From assembly GCF_907164575.1 (NCBI RefSeq), contig NZ_CAJQYY010000007.1:124001-188000 (forward strand): a stretch of 64,000 nucleotides of DNA, given 5' to 3'. Of this stretch, positions 55,601 through 63,868 are shown piece by piece (the stretch's first letter is position 1; every line of letters starts with the position of its first letter). The notes beneath the pieces are model-generated. The model was not told where the DNA came from. It did not search any database and saw nothing but the letters and a program-made list of their open reading frames with translations. Made by a program: the position numbers and the translations under genes. This DNA is from Paraburkholderia gardini. Its GTDB lineage: Bacteria > Pseudomonadota > Gammaproteobacteria > Burkholderiales > Burkholderiaceae.

Positions 55601-55932
55601 CGGCGGCGTCCGAACGGCTGCGCCCGATCGTGATGACCTCGCTCGCGTTCATTCTCGGCTGCGTGCCGCTTGCCATTGCGACCGGCGCCTCGGCCAACAG
55701 CCGCCATTCGATCGGCACCGGCGTGATCGGCGGCATGCTCGGTGCAACGGTGATCGCCGTGTTCCTCATCCCGATGTTCTTCTACGTTCTCGAGACGATG
55801 TCCGAAAAATCGGGCAGCAAGAAGACACCGGGCTCAAGCGACGGCGCATCGGGCGGAGGCCCCGCACACGGTCAGGGCGCGGGCCCTGGCGGCCCGACAG
55901 TCAAGCCGTCGGCCCGACGCGAGGATGAATGA
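52699..55932 (+). CDS. RND (HAE1-type) multidrug efflux permease
   Basis: 1077 residues. Starts MSISHFCIDRPIFATVISI (typical N-terminus). Twelve helices; proton-relay Asp pair in GIVVDDAIVVIENVERN (about residue 410) and Lys in LAAKNAILIFEFA (about 935). Resembles AcrB/MexF-type pumps. Cytoplasmic C-tail is Gly/Pro/Ser rich. It overlaps the NodT gene by eight bases, so adaptor, pump and channel are co-translated. Confidence 0.95.
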   Translation: MSISHFCIDRPIFATVISIVITLGGAVAMVNLPIAQYPDVTPPQITISATYPGANADVVANNVAAPIEQQVNGADNMIYMNSSSSSTGSYTLNAFFQIGTNPELAQVDVQNRVNLALPQLPSSVQSQGIQVQKKSSAFMMVIAIYSPSNRYDATYIANYANIYVLDALKRIPGANQSSIFGTPDYAMRIWLKPDRMAQLGITAGDVQKAVANQNQQFAVGRLGQSPTGTAVEQSFAVTTTGRLTDPAQFENIIIRAASSGAAIVRLKDIGRAELGQKDYSIRSKFQGKPATIIAVYQQPGANALDVSKQVRATLAEMKKQFPEGIDYQVAMDTTEFTRASISDVVHTFFEALVLVVIVVFVFLQSLRATLIPVLAVPVSIVGTFTGMLALGFSINMLTLFGMVLAIGIVVDDAIVVIENVERNMNVFKLSPKDAAKRAMDEVSGPVIAIVLVLCAVFVPVAFLGGITGQLYKQFAITIAISVVLSGVVALTLSPALAALLLKPGHHEKRGFFRWFDNAFARMTKSYSNAVKLVIKRFVIALLLFAGMIALTVVMMRTVPGSFLPPEDQGYLLGAVIMPDAASLDRTGEVSQHVTDYFMKQPAVSNVTVVDGFSLLDGQNKNNAGTFFIGLKSFDERYKSANIKTQNARAVLIDAYEKLSRVKEGIILPINPPSIPGLGTTGGTEVWVQAQGDATIAQLAGVVDEFIARAKARPELARVTSTFNASAQQLLVDVDRDRSETLGVPIEEVYSAMQTMFGSLYVSQFNRSSRLWQVILQAEPSYRLTPMDLDQIYVRSKTNNMVPLKSVMTSRYVTGPDLVTRFNNFPAVKITVNAAPGYSSGQVISALNDIAAQTLPAGYNLGWSGEAYEARQAGSSSSLVFVFGLVMVFLILAAQYEKWSLPVGVLMAVPFAVFGAVLAILLRGLENDVYFQIGLTMLVALAAKNAILIFEFAVLNRESGESVYDSAVTAASERLRPIVMTSLAFILGCVPLAIATGASANSRHSIGTGVIGGMLGATVIAVFLIPMFFYVLETMSEKSGSKKTPGSSDGASGGGPAHGQGAGPGGPTVKPSARREDE

Positions 55933-57445
55933 CATGCGTAGCTCGGTCTCCTTGCCGTTTCTGGTGCCGATCGTGCTGGGACTGGGCGGTTGTCTGCTCG
56001 GGCCCAACTATGTGCGGCCGACGGTTGAAACACCCGCCACTTATCGCTTCACTGCCGCTGAGAGCGTCGAGGTCGCCAACACCGCGTGGTGGGAGCAATT
56101 CCAGGACCCGGTGCTCAACGACCTGATTACCACCGCGCTGGCGAATAACAAGGACGTGAAGATCGCGGCTGCACGCGTGGATCAGTTTCTCGGTCAGTTC
56201 GTGACGACCCGGGCGGGGCTGTTCCCGCAGGTCGGTGCGAGCTTCGATGCACAACGCCAGCGTGCCTCGCAGGCTGGAGCTGTGCCGTTGCCGGCGGGGT
56301 TGTCGCCTGTCTATAACGATTTCCAGCCGACACTGTCGGCGGCGTGGGAAATCGATGTGTTCGGCAAGGTGCGCCGTGAGACCGAAGCGGCACGCGCGAG
56401 CCTGCTCGCAAGCGAGGAGGGGCGCCGCGCGACGATCCTGACGTTGGTGGCGTCGGTGGCGACTTCCTACATCAATCTGCGCGATCTCGACCAGCAGCTC
56501 GAGATCGCCAGGGCCACGACAGAGAGCCGCGCGGAATCGGTACACGTCTTCACGCTGCGCTTTGCGGGCGGCAACGTGTCCCAGATGGAACTCGCGCAGA
56601 GCCAGTCGGAATACGAAGCGTCGCTCGCGACGATTCCGCAGCTCGAGATGCAGATCGCCCAGCAGGAGGACGCGCTCTCGGTCCTGCTGGGCCGCAACCC
56701 TGGCGACATCATGCGTGGCCGCGCCGTGTCGGATCTGGTGATTCCCGCCGTACCGGCCGGGCTGCCGTCGGATCTGCTCGAACGCCGCCCCGATCTGCTT
56801 CAGGCCGAGCAGAACCTGGTGGCCGCGAATGCGCTGATCGGCGCGGCACGGGCGCTCTACTTTCCGTCGATCTCATTGACGGGGCTGTTTGGTTCGGCCA
56901 GCGGCGATTTCTCGAAGCTGTTTACCGGACCGGCGAGAATCTGGGCGTTTGCCGGCTCGGTGAGCATGCCGATCTTCACCGCCGGCAGTATCAGCGGTCA
57001 GGTGAAGCAAGCCGAAGCGCAGCAACAACAGGCGTTGATCCAGTACGAGCAGGCGATCCAGACCGCCTTTAAGGAAGTCGACGATGCGCTGATCGGGCTA
57101 CAGAAGTCGCGCGAGCAGCTCGTGATCCAGGGCCGTGAGGTCGATGCGCTGCGCACCTACGCACGGCTCGCGCGGCTGCGTTATGAGGGCGGCTATACGA
57201 GTTACATCGAGGTGCTGGACGCCGAGCGCAGTCTGTTCAACGCGCAGCTCGGCTATACCCAGACCAACGGTGCCGTGTTCAGTTCGATCGTCGCTCTTTA
57301 TAAGGCAATGGGAGGCGGCTGGGTTCTGGATGCGGAAAAAATGACGGTCCCGCCACCCGCGGCGCAAACGCCTGCGAGCACCGGGCCCGTCTCGCGCAAC
57401 CCCTCTCCGATAGCCGACCCGCCGATGGCACTGGAGGCGCGATGA
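55925..57445 (+). CDS. NodT-family outer-membrane efflux lipoprotein (RND channel)
   Basis: 506 residues from ATG 55925. Lipobox GLGGC near residue 23, then OEP repeats (WWEQFQDPVLNDLITTALANN, LLERRPDLLQAEQNLVAANALIGAARALYFPSI). It completes the RND tripartite pump. Its 3' part (56996-57240) is the reference for the decayed fragment at 19692. The C-terminal ~35 residues are Pro/Ser/Thr rich. Stop overlaps the pqiA start (ATGA). Confidence 0.94.
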   Translation: MNDMRSSVSLPFLVPIVLGLGGCLLGPNYVRPTVETPATYRFTAAESVEVANTAWWEQFQDPVLNDLITTALANNKDVKIAAARVDQFLGQFVTTRAGLFPQVGASFDAQRQRASQAGAVPLPAGLSPVYNDFQPTLSAAWEIDVFGKVRRETEAARASLLASEEGRRATILTLVASVATSYINLRDLDQQLEIARATTESRAESVHVFTLRFAGGNVSQMELAQSQSEYEASLATIPQLEMQIAQQEDALSVLLGRNPGDIMRGRAVSDLVIPAVPAGLPSDLLERRPDLLQAEQNLVAANALIGAARALYFPSISLTGLFGSASGDFSKLFTGPARIWAFAGSVSMPIFTAGSISGQVKQAEAQQQQALIQYEQAIQTAFKEVDDALIGLQKSREQLVIQGREVDALRTYARLARLRYEGGYTSYIEVLDAERSLFNAQLGYTQTNGAVFSSIVALYKAMGGGWVLDAEKMTVPPPAAQTPASTGPVSRNPSPIADPPMALEAR

Positions 57446-58725
57446 CAGCGCCGGAGATCATCGCCTGTCCAGAGTGCGATCTGCTCCAGCTCGGCGCGGC
57501 CGTCACACCGGGCAGCTCATTACGCTGCCACCGGTGCCACGCGGTGCTTCGAAGAGGGCGATCGAACGGACCCGAGAATGCGCTGGCATTTGCCATCGCG
57601 TCGGCGGTGCTGCTCGTCATTTCGAACGTTTTTCCGATTGTCGGTTTGTCGGTTAACGGCAATCTCATTCAAACCACGCTGGCGGGTTCGGTGCGCGTAC
57701 TTTACGTCAACGGCACGTGGCCGCTCGCGGTGCTTGTCGGCATCACGACGATTCTCATGCCCGTTCTGCAAACCGTTGCGATGCTGTGGCTACTCCTGCC
57801 GCTGCAACTGGGGCGCGTGCCGTGGCAAGCGCCCGCCGCCTTCCGGCTGTTTCAGCTGGCGCGTCCGTGGGGCATGACCGAGGTACTGATCCTTGGGCTG
57901 CTCGTTGCGCTCGTCAAGCTGGCGCACATTGCGACCGTGGTCCCGGGCACCGCCTTGTGGTCGTTCATCGTGCTGATGCTGCTGCTCGCGGCGGCGTCGG
58001 CTTCATTCGACCCGCGTGAGATGTGGGCGCGCATCGTAGCCGGGGAAAATGCCGGTCGTGCATGGCGGCTGCCTCCCATCAAGGTTCGCCGCGCCGCCGT
58101 GACGGCGTCTGGATACGGGCTGGTACTGTGCCACGAGTGCGGCCTGCTGATGCGGCCGCCGGCACAAGCTGGTGTGTGTATTTGCGCGCGGTGCGGATCG
58201 CGGGCGCATATGCGCAAGCCCGCGAGCCTCTCGCGGACGTGGGCGTATCTGGTGGCCGCAATGGTGCTGTACGTGCCCGCGAACGTGCTGCCCGTGATGG
58301 ATACGAGTTCGCTCTTCGGCGCCCAGAAGGACACGATCATGAGCGGTGTGGTTTATCTATGGGTGTCGGGGTCGTGGCTACTCGCCGTGCTCGTCTTCGT
58401 GGCGAGCATCGTGGTGCCGATGCTCAAGATCCTGGGCCTCGTGTATCTGACGGTCTCGACACAGCTCCACTCGCGATGGCTGCCTGAGCAGCGCACCTGG
58501 ATCTACCGCATAGTCGAGCTGGTGGGACGATGGTCGATGCTCGATATCTACGTCATCACGATGCTGGTCGCGCTGGTGCAATTCCAGGCACTGGCGACGA
58601 TCAAGGCAGGCCCGGCATCAATAGCATTCGGAGCGGTCGTCGTGCTCACGCTGCTGGCGGCGATGTCTTTCGATCCTCGCCTCATATGGGACGAAGCGGA
58701 GAGAGATCATGTCCGGGGCAAATGA
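57442..58725 (+). CDS. pqiA: PqiA-type membrane protein (set 2)
   Basis: 427 residues. Zinc ribbon pairs CPECD...CHRCH (about 9-36) and CHECG...CARCG (about 225-250), each followed by four helices; repeats NVFPIVGLSVNGNL and NVLPVMDTSSLFG. Inner-membrane part of a PqiABC lipid-transport set. It overlaps the NodT stop by 4 bases and pqiB by 17 bases, so RND pump and pqi genes are in one translationally coupled run. Confidence 0.93.
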   Translation: MTAPEIIACPECDLLQLGAAVTPGSSLRCHRCHAVLRRGRSNGPENALAFAIASAVLLVISNVFPIVGLSVNGNLIQTTLAGSVRVLYVNGTWPLAVLVGITTILMPVLQTVAMLWLLLPLQLGRVPWQAPAAFRLFQLARPWGMTEVLILGLLVALVKLAHIATVVPGTALWSFIVLMLLLAAASASFDPREMWARIVAGENAGRAWRLPPIKVRRAAVTASGYGLVLCHECGLLMRPPAQAGVCICARCGSRAHMRKPASLSRTWAYLVAAMVLYVPANVLPVMDTSSLFGAQKDTIMSGVVYLWVSGSWLLAVLVFVASIVVPMLKILGLVYLTVSTQLHSRWLPEQRTWIYRIVELVGRWSMLDIYVITMLVALVQFQALATIKAGPASIAFGAVVVLTLLAAMSFDPRLIWDEAERDHVRGK

Positions 58726-60328
58726 AGAACCCGATATTCCCGATCTTCCCGCCGCGGACCCTTTGCCGCGCTCGCGCTGGCGCATGCAACTGGTGTGGCT
58801 CGTGCCGATCGTGGCGATACTGATTGGCGGGTGGCTTGCCGTGAAGGCTGTCATGGAAAGAGGCGAGAACATCACCATTAGCTTCAAGACAGGCGAGGGC
58901 CTCGAGGCCGGGAAGACCAGGCTCAAGTTCAAGGACGTCGACATCGGCGTGGTGGAAACGGTGATGCTTGCGCCGGACCACAAACACGTGCTGGCGAAAG
59001 CGGAGGTCGCTCGCGACGTGGCGGGTCTACTCGTGGACAATACGCGTTTCTGGGTGGTCCGGCCGCGCATTTCGGGCGGTACGGTCTCGGGACTCGGCAC
59101 GCTTCTATCCGGCTCCTACGTCGACGTCGATGTGGGCAATGCGGCGAAAGCGCGGCGCGATTTCGTCGGGCTCGAAGAGCCACCTGTGTTTGCGAGTGAC
59201 GTGCCGGGGCGTGAGTTCATATTGAAGAGTGCGGGGCTCGGCTCGCTGGATGTGGGGTCGCCCGTCTATTTCCGCAGGCTTCAGGTCGGCCAGATCGCAT
59301 CTTATCAACTGGATCCGGACGGCAAAGGCGTCACGCTGAAGGTGTTTGTCAACGCGCCATACGACCGGTTCGTGAAAACCGACACGCGTTTCTGGCACGC
59401 GAGCGGATTCAACATGGCGTTCGATAGCAACGGTGTGCGCATTGAAACCCAGTCGATCGTGTCTGTCATCGTCGGCGGTATTGCGTTCGAGTCGCCGCCG
59501 GATTCGGTGGAAGAAGCCGATGCCGCGGCCAACACGCAGTTCGAGCTGTACCCGACGCGCACCGACGCCATGAAACAGCATGACCGCATTATCGATAAGT
59601 ACGTCGTGAACTTCGCGGATTCGGTACGCGGGCTGGTAGTGGGTGCGCCTGTCGACTTCCGCGGCATCGAGATCGGGCGAGTGACCGCGATTCATACGCG
59701 GTTCGACGCTCAGCGGCACAGTTTCAGTATCCCCGTCGAAATCGAGATCTATCCGGAGCGCTTTACGTCGCGTTACCAGGATGGCCGCACCGGAGGGCGT
59801 ATCAGCGACGACCCGCGTGGCATCGCGAATTACCTGGTGGACAACGGATTCCGGTTCCAGCTCAGGAATGGAAATCTGCTGACAGGACAGCTCTATCTTG
59901 CGTTGGACTATTTCCCGGATGCGGCCAGGGCAAAGATAAACTGGGACAAGTCACCGCCTGAGTTGCCTGCGGTACCGCGTACGCTTCAATCGCTGCAGGA
60001 CTCGGTTACCCGACTGCTGGTCAAGCTCAATAGCATTCCGTTCGAGGGCCTGGGTAACGACGCCCGGACGACTTTGCGCACCGCCAATGCGTTGCTATCC
60101 CAGCTTGATACCGAGGTCGTTCCGCGGGCTCATGACACGCTGACGTCGGCGCAGACAATGCTGGATTCCGCCAATACCGCGTTGCAACCGGATTCGGCGC
60201 TGCAGCAATCCACGGCAGATGCAATGCAGGAACTGACCCGCACTGCCGCGTCGCTTCGCACGCTTGCCGACTATCTGTCGCGACATCCAGAGGCGCTGGT
60301 TCGCGGCAAGTCGGGGGACAAACCATGA
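58709..60328 (+). CDS. pqiB: PqiB-type MCE-domain protein (set 2)
   Basis: 539 residues. One helix (about 27-47), three MCE domains (TISFKTGEGLEAGKTRLKFKD; LKSAGLGSLDVGSPVYFRRL; VNFADSVRGLVVGAPVDFRG), then a helical C-terminus ending LADYLSRHPEALVRG, the same ending as set 1. Forms a periplasm-spanning tunnel. Three MCE domains as in standard PqiB; set 1 has two. Confidence 0.94.
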   Translation: MSGANEEPDIPDLPAADPLPRSRWRMQLVWLVPIVAILIGGWLAVKAVMERGENITISFKTGEGLEAGKTRLKFKDVDIGVVETVMLAPDHKHVLAKAEVARDVAGLLVDNTRFWVVRPRISGGTVSGLGTLLSGSYVDVDVGNAAKARRDFVGLEEPPVFASDVPGREFILKSAGLGSLDVGSPVYFRRLQVGQIASYQLDPDGKGVTLKVFVNAPYDRFVKTDTRFWHASGFNMAFDSNGVRIETQSIVSVIVGGIAFESPPDSVEEADAAANTQFELYPTRTDAMKQHDRIIDKYVVNFADSVRGLVVGAPVDFRGIEIGRVTAIHTRFDAQRHSFSIPVEIEIYPERFTSRYQDGRTGGRISDDPRGIANYLVDNGFRFQLRNGNLLTGQLYLALDYFPDAARAKINWDKSPPELPAVPRTLQSLQDSVTRLLVKLNSIPFEGLGNDARTTLRTANALLSQLDTEVVPRAHDTLTSAQTMLDSANTALQPDSALQQSTADAMQELTRTAASLRTLADYLSRHPEALVRGKSGDKP

Positions 60329-60912
60329 GATACGGTCGAGCCTGTTTCATTCCTGGACTGGTGGCCGCCCTGCTGGGTGGATGCGCGTCGCCGCCGACCA
60401 GTTTCTATACACTTAGCCCGGACGCATCGCTCACCCGTTCCGGGACGACGAGGCCCGTGTCGATGGTGATCGGTCCTGTCACGATACCGGACATCGTCGA
60501 TCGGCCACAGATCGTGACGCGGGTCGACGCCAACGAAGTCGAAATCAACGAGTTCGCCCGTTGGGCACAATCGTTGAAAGGCGGTATTGCGCGCGTGATT
60601 GCCGCAGACCTTGGCGCGCTGCTGAACTCGCAGCAAGTATCGGTTTTCGAGGGATGGGATGACCCGCTGACCACATGGCGTGTGCGGCTCGATGTTGTGA
60701 ACTTCGAGTCCGTGCCAGGGCGGGACGTCACCGTTGACGTGCAATGGGCTGTGCGCCCTCCCGGAAAGACACGCCCGGTGCTCGGCCACTCCGTTGCGCA
60801 CGAGGTGATTTCCGGCCCTGGTTACGAGCCGATCGTCGCGGCCCATGACCGCGCGCTCGCGTCAGTCAGTCGCGATATCGCAGCGGTGGTACTGGCGAGC
60901 GGCCCGCAGTGA
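60325..60912 (+). CDS. pqiC: PqiC-type MCE-pathway lipoprotein (set 2)
   Basis: 195 residues; ATGA overlap with pqiB. Lipobox LLGGC near residue 16, then the PqiC domain (FYTLSPDAS, IPDIVDRPQIVTRVDANEVEINEFARW). Anchors the PqiB tunnel at the outer membrane. It ends the coupled run that starts with the RND adaptor. Confidence 0.92.
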   Translation: MRYGRACFIPGLVAALLGGCASPPTSFYTLSPDASLTRSGTTRPVSMVIGPVTIPDIVDRPQIVTRVDANEVEINEFARWAQSLKGGIARVIAADLGALLNSQQVSVFEGWDDPLTTWRVRLDVVNFESVPGRDVTVDVQWAVRPPGKTRPVLGHSVAHEVISGPGYEPIVAAHDRALASVSRDIAAVVLASGPQ

Positions 60913-61291
60913 GAATCATCGCCTGCGGCAACTGAAAAGGCGCGACGTGCGCCAGGACACCCGTCAGGGCGCGCGAGACACAAAGCAGGGGTGTCGCGCG
61001 GACAACCAGAAAAACAACTCACAATGCCGGCACGAGAAGCGCCAGACCAGGCAGCACGGGCGTGAGACCGCCAGAGATATCAAGTACTAAGTAACGAGCG
61101 GGAATCAGCGAAAAGCCGGGGGTTTCAGTCTGGTCGGGCGCAAAGACGATGATTCTCGCACCGGTCAACAACCATGAACGCTTCGAAAACGCATGGGGAT
61201 GCCCCGCTTCAACGAACAGACTGCGGTGCAGGGTTCGTCTCGCAGAGACGCCGGGTAGTGCAGCCAGATATCTCGCTTGTTGAGCCTTGGG
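60913..61291. other. 379-base gap between convergent genes
   Basis: No gene with convincing codon usage on either strand. A minus-strand frame ending near 61025 gives a short hydrophobic stretch but has no ribosome site. A small GGCGC...GCGCC hairpin lies at about 60939-60953. Confidence 0.4.
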
Positions 61292-61879
61292 CTATTTGCT
61301 GGTTTGAGGTTCGACGGAAATTGCAACAGCCTCGTTGTAGACCACTTCCATATGGTCGCCTTTCTTGATCCGGTTTAGCTGGTCCGGATCCTGCACGACC
61401 ACGTCCACGGAATTGCCTTGCGGACCCTTCAGTGTCACGACGCTGCTATGAGTATTGACCGCGGTGACATTGGCCATGATGGTGATCTGTCGGGTGGCGG
61501 TGCCTCCCGGCTTCGCACCGAGTGGCGCACGCTCAAGCGAGTGATTTTCATTGGCGCCCACCGTTGCGCCCTCTTTTATAAGTGTGAGGGTAATGGCCTG
61601 CGAGTATTCGGCTTTGACGACATCGCCGAGCTTGATCTGGTCGAAGTTGCGTGCTTCTTCACCTACCACGACTTGCACGACCTTTCCTTTGGGATCCCTC
61701 AGCCAGACTGTTCGCGTATCCGGCTCGATACCCACGACAGTCGACGTCGTCTTGACCGTTCCAGTCACGGATACCTTGCCGGGCGCGCTTGTGACGTCCA
61801 CTTCCGGTTTCGTCTGTGCGAACCCGACATTCGCGAGCGCCACGAGTGCCACGACAACAACGAGTTTGCTGTTTCTCAT
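61292..61879 (-). CDS. secreted hypothetical protein
   Basis: 195 residues from ATG 61879 (AAGGAGAGC upstream). Signal peptide MRNSKLVVVVALVALANVGFA. The mature part is beta-rich with two similar segments (TVKTTSTVVGIEPDTRTVWL and ANVTAVNTHSSVVTLKGPQG), each followed by a glycine/valine/aspartate strand; this looks like a duplicated small beta-barrel, OB-like. Function unknown. It lies 100 bases after the glycine-zipper gene in the same direction, maybe in one unit. Confidence 0.8.
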   Translation of the reverse strand: MRNSKLVVVVALVALANVGFAQTKPEVDVTSAPGKVSVTGTVKTTSTVVGIEPDTRTVWLRDPKGKVVQVVVGEEARNFDQIKLGDVVKAEYSQAITLTLIKEGATVGANENHSLERAPLGAKPGGTATRQITIMANVTAVNTHSSVVTLKGPQGNSVDVVVQDPDQLNRIKKGDHMEVVYNEAVAISVEPQTSK

Positions 61880-61979
61880 GCTGCTCTCCTTGAACGGATA
61901 AGTACGCATTCTCTTGCGGCTTGACTGGCCGCCTTTTCTCTCATGACACAGGCGCGTCGTATTGCCATTGAGCGAGCAT

Positions 61980-62453
61980 TCATTTGATCGTGTAGCCATG
62001 ACCTTCCATACAGGCGGCATAGGCACGGTTGTAGGTGTCCATTGCACCCTGGGACTGAGACTGGGTGGACGCCGCGGCAGCCCGGCGGTTCTGCCGCGCG
62101 CGCGAGCCGCCGACCATCGTTCCCGTCGCGGCGCCAATCGCCGCGCCTTTTCCTGCGTCACCCGCTATGGCTCCGATCACCGCTCCGCCGGCCGCACCAC
62201 GCGCAGCGCCTTGAACGCGTTCGCCTCCGCCCACCGCCGGTCCAGAAGGCGGAGGCGGGGCCGAGGACATGGCAGCGGGATCTATGCCGGTGTTGGTCTT
62301 GGCCCATGAATAACATGCGCCGTCGTCCTTCTGCTGTTGTTGCTGGCTTTGTCCCTTGGCGGGATAGGCGATCGGTCTTCCTTGCGCTGCTCCGTCCAAT
62401 GGTATGGAGCCGGCTAGAACGGCTAAAACGCAGCATTTCGCTAATTTATTCAT
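61980..62453 (-). CDS. glycine-zipper secreted protein
   Basis: 157 residues from ATG 62453 (AAGGAGC). Signal peptide MNKLAKCCVLAVLAGSIPLDGAA. Central glycine zipper (GAARGAAGGAVIGAIAGDAGKG, AAIGAATGTMVGG), typical of outer-membrane Gly-zipper proteins, preceded by a Gln run and followed by NRAYAACMEGHGY. Probably outer-membrane or periplasmic. Confidence 0.85.
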   Translation of the reverse strand: MNKLAKCCVLAVLAGSIPLDGAAQGRPIAYPAKGQSQQQQQKDDGACYSWAKTNTGIDPAAMSSAPPPPSGPAVGGGERVQGAARGAAGGAVIGAIAGDAGKGAAIGAATGTMVGGSRARQNRRAAAASTQSQSQGAMDTYNRAYAACMEGHGYTIK

Positions 62454-62622
62454 GGCAGCTCCTTGCTTGAGTCCGCGCTAATGCAGGTCGTCGACTGCCT
62501 GAAAGTGATGCCGTAACCGGCACCGGTCAGGTCAGTTCTGGCGGATCTCGCGCTGGACGATGTGTGTGCAGCAGCGGCAGGTTCGCTTTTATCATTGCGT
62601 TCCCGGCATGCCGCGCGCAATC

Positions 62623-62634
62623 GGACCAAGGTCG
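62623..62634 (+). promoter_or_regulatory. GGACCAAGGTCG box (copy 6)
   Basis: GGACCAAGGTCG followed by TATTTG. It is in the 644-base gap between the divergent glycine-zipper and YSC84 genes, oriented toward the latter (464 bases). A 51-codon open frame ending near 63044 crosses the gap but is not well supported. Confidence 0.5.
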
Positions 62635-62790
62635 TATTTGCCGCGCATCGTGCGTTTCGGCAGAGCAGGGTGCGTTCTGGGTAAATGACCCAGGACCAGG
62701 ATCCGATGCAGTTATTCACTCCACGAGATAACCCGTCGGATCAGGCTGCTCAAGGTCGCAACCGCTTTCCAGGGCGGTGCATGGACTGTG

Positions 62791-62802
62791 AGACCAAGGT
62801 CG
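62791..62802 (+). promoter_or_regulatory. AGACCAAGGTCG box (copy 7)
   Basis: AGACCAAGGTCG followed by TATTGT; differs from copy 6 at one base. It is 296 bases before the YSC84 lipoprotein gene. Confidence 0.55.
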
Positions 62803-63097
62803 TATTGTTTCGGGCTATGAGAAGAATCATTGTAGAAGCTGAGAGGCCGATTTGAGAGAAGGGCACAAGTCCGCGGGCTGTGTTAAGGCCTCACATCAAT
62901 CGCAATGTCGCGAACCTGCTCGCAGCCGACATCGTCGACGCCCACAAATTCCTCGAAAGAAATGACGAAAACGCCACGCTGCCGACGCTGCATGTACACC
63001 CTGCAGGAAACCAGCGCTGGCTCGAACGGGATCGAAGGATGTAGCGGCCAGACTCACCCACCGGGGACTCGCCCCGGCAACTCAATGGAGGTCAATC

Positions 63098-63682
63098 ATG
63101 AACAGACGGGACTTTGTGATAACCGGCGCAACTGTCAGTGCCCTGGGGTTGGCACTCGCTGGCTGCACCATGACACCAGACAGCGGCAAAAGCCCGGAAA
63201 CCGATGTCTCGAAGCGCCAGGCGATCGACGCAAGTGTTGATGGCACGTTGAACCGGCTCTTCGCGACCGTCTCGGGTTCGCGCGAGCTCGCATCCAAGGC
63301 CCAGGGCATTCTGGTGTTTCCGGACGTGAAGAAGGCGGCCTTCATCGCAGGCGCGGCGTATGGCGAAGGCGCATTGCGTGTGGGTGGCGTGACGGCCGGC
63401 TATTACAGCACGGCGGCGGCTTCGTTTGGATTTCAGGCTGGAGCGCAGTCGACGGCAGTCATTTACATGTTCATGACGCGTGACGCGCTCGATTCGTTCC
63501 GCAACGCGGCTGGGTGGTCGGTTGGCAGCGACGTCGCGGTGTCGATCATAAAAGTCGGCGCGAACGGCACAATCGACACAACATCTGTCTCCTCGCAGGT
63601 CGTGGCGCTCGTGCTGACCAATACCGGTCTGATGGCGGACGCCTCGGTCAACGGCGCGAAGGTAACGCGGCTCAAATTGTGA
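63098..63682 (+). CDS. YSC84/SYLF-type lipoprotein
   Basis: 194 residues from ATG 63098 (TGGAGGTC). Basic start MNRRDFVITGATVSALGLALAG with lipobox LAGC at residues 20-23. SYLF domain: AQGILVFPDVKKAAFIAGAAYGEG, TAGYYSTAAASFGFQAGAQ, GSDVAVSIIKVGANG. Only moderately similar to the YSC84 protein at 39586; both follow boxes. Confidence 0.9.
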   Translation: MNRRDFVITGATVSALGLALAGCTMTPDSGKSPETDVSKRQAIDASVDGTLNRLFATVSGSRELASKAQGILVFPDVKKAAFIAGAAYGEGALRVGGVTAGYYSTAAASFGFQAGAQSTAVIYMFMTRDALDSFRNAAGWSVGSDVAVSIIKVGANGTIDTTSVSSQVVALVLTNTGLMADASVNGAKVTRLKL

Positions 63683-63868
63683 AGGTGAAGACCGGCTTGT
63701 CTCACGCACGCCCAATGACCTCACGGGCAATGGCGAACTCGGGGCAGCGGTGTATTGCGTGTCTGGTGCGAACGGTCTTCGGGCAGGCTGATTCCCGCTG
63801 CGCGGTGCGTTCTGGTCATGCGCGGCTGTGCCGTTGCCCGAGTTACAGCCCGTTTCGATACCATCGGA

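Noticed and set aside
60960..61150. Minus-strand frame with hydrophobic end LTPVLPGLALLVPAL
   Set aside because: No start codon with ribosome site; only a short hydrophobic run.
62880..63044. 54-codon frame from GTG with protein-like sequence (NRNVANLLAADIVDAH)
   Set aside because: No ribosome site and no recognised family; it could be the remnant of a gene but I cannot support it.
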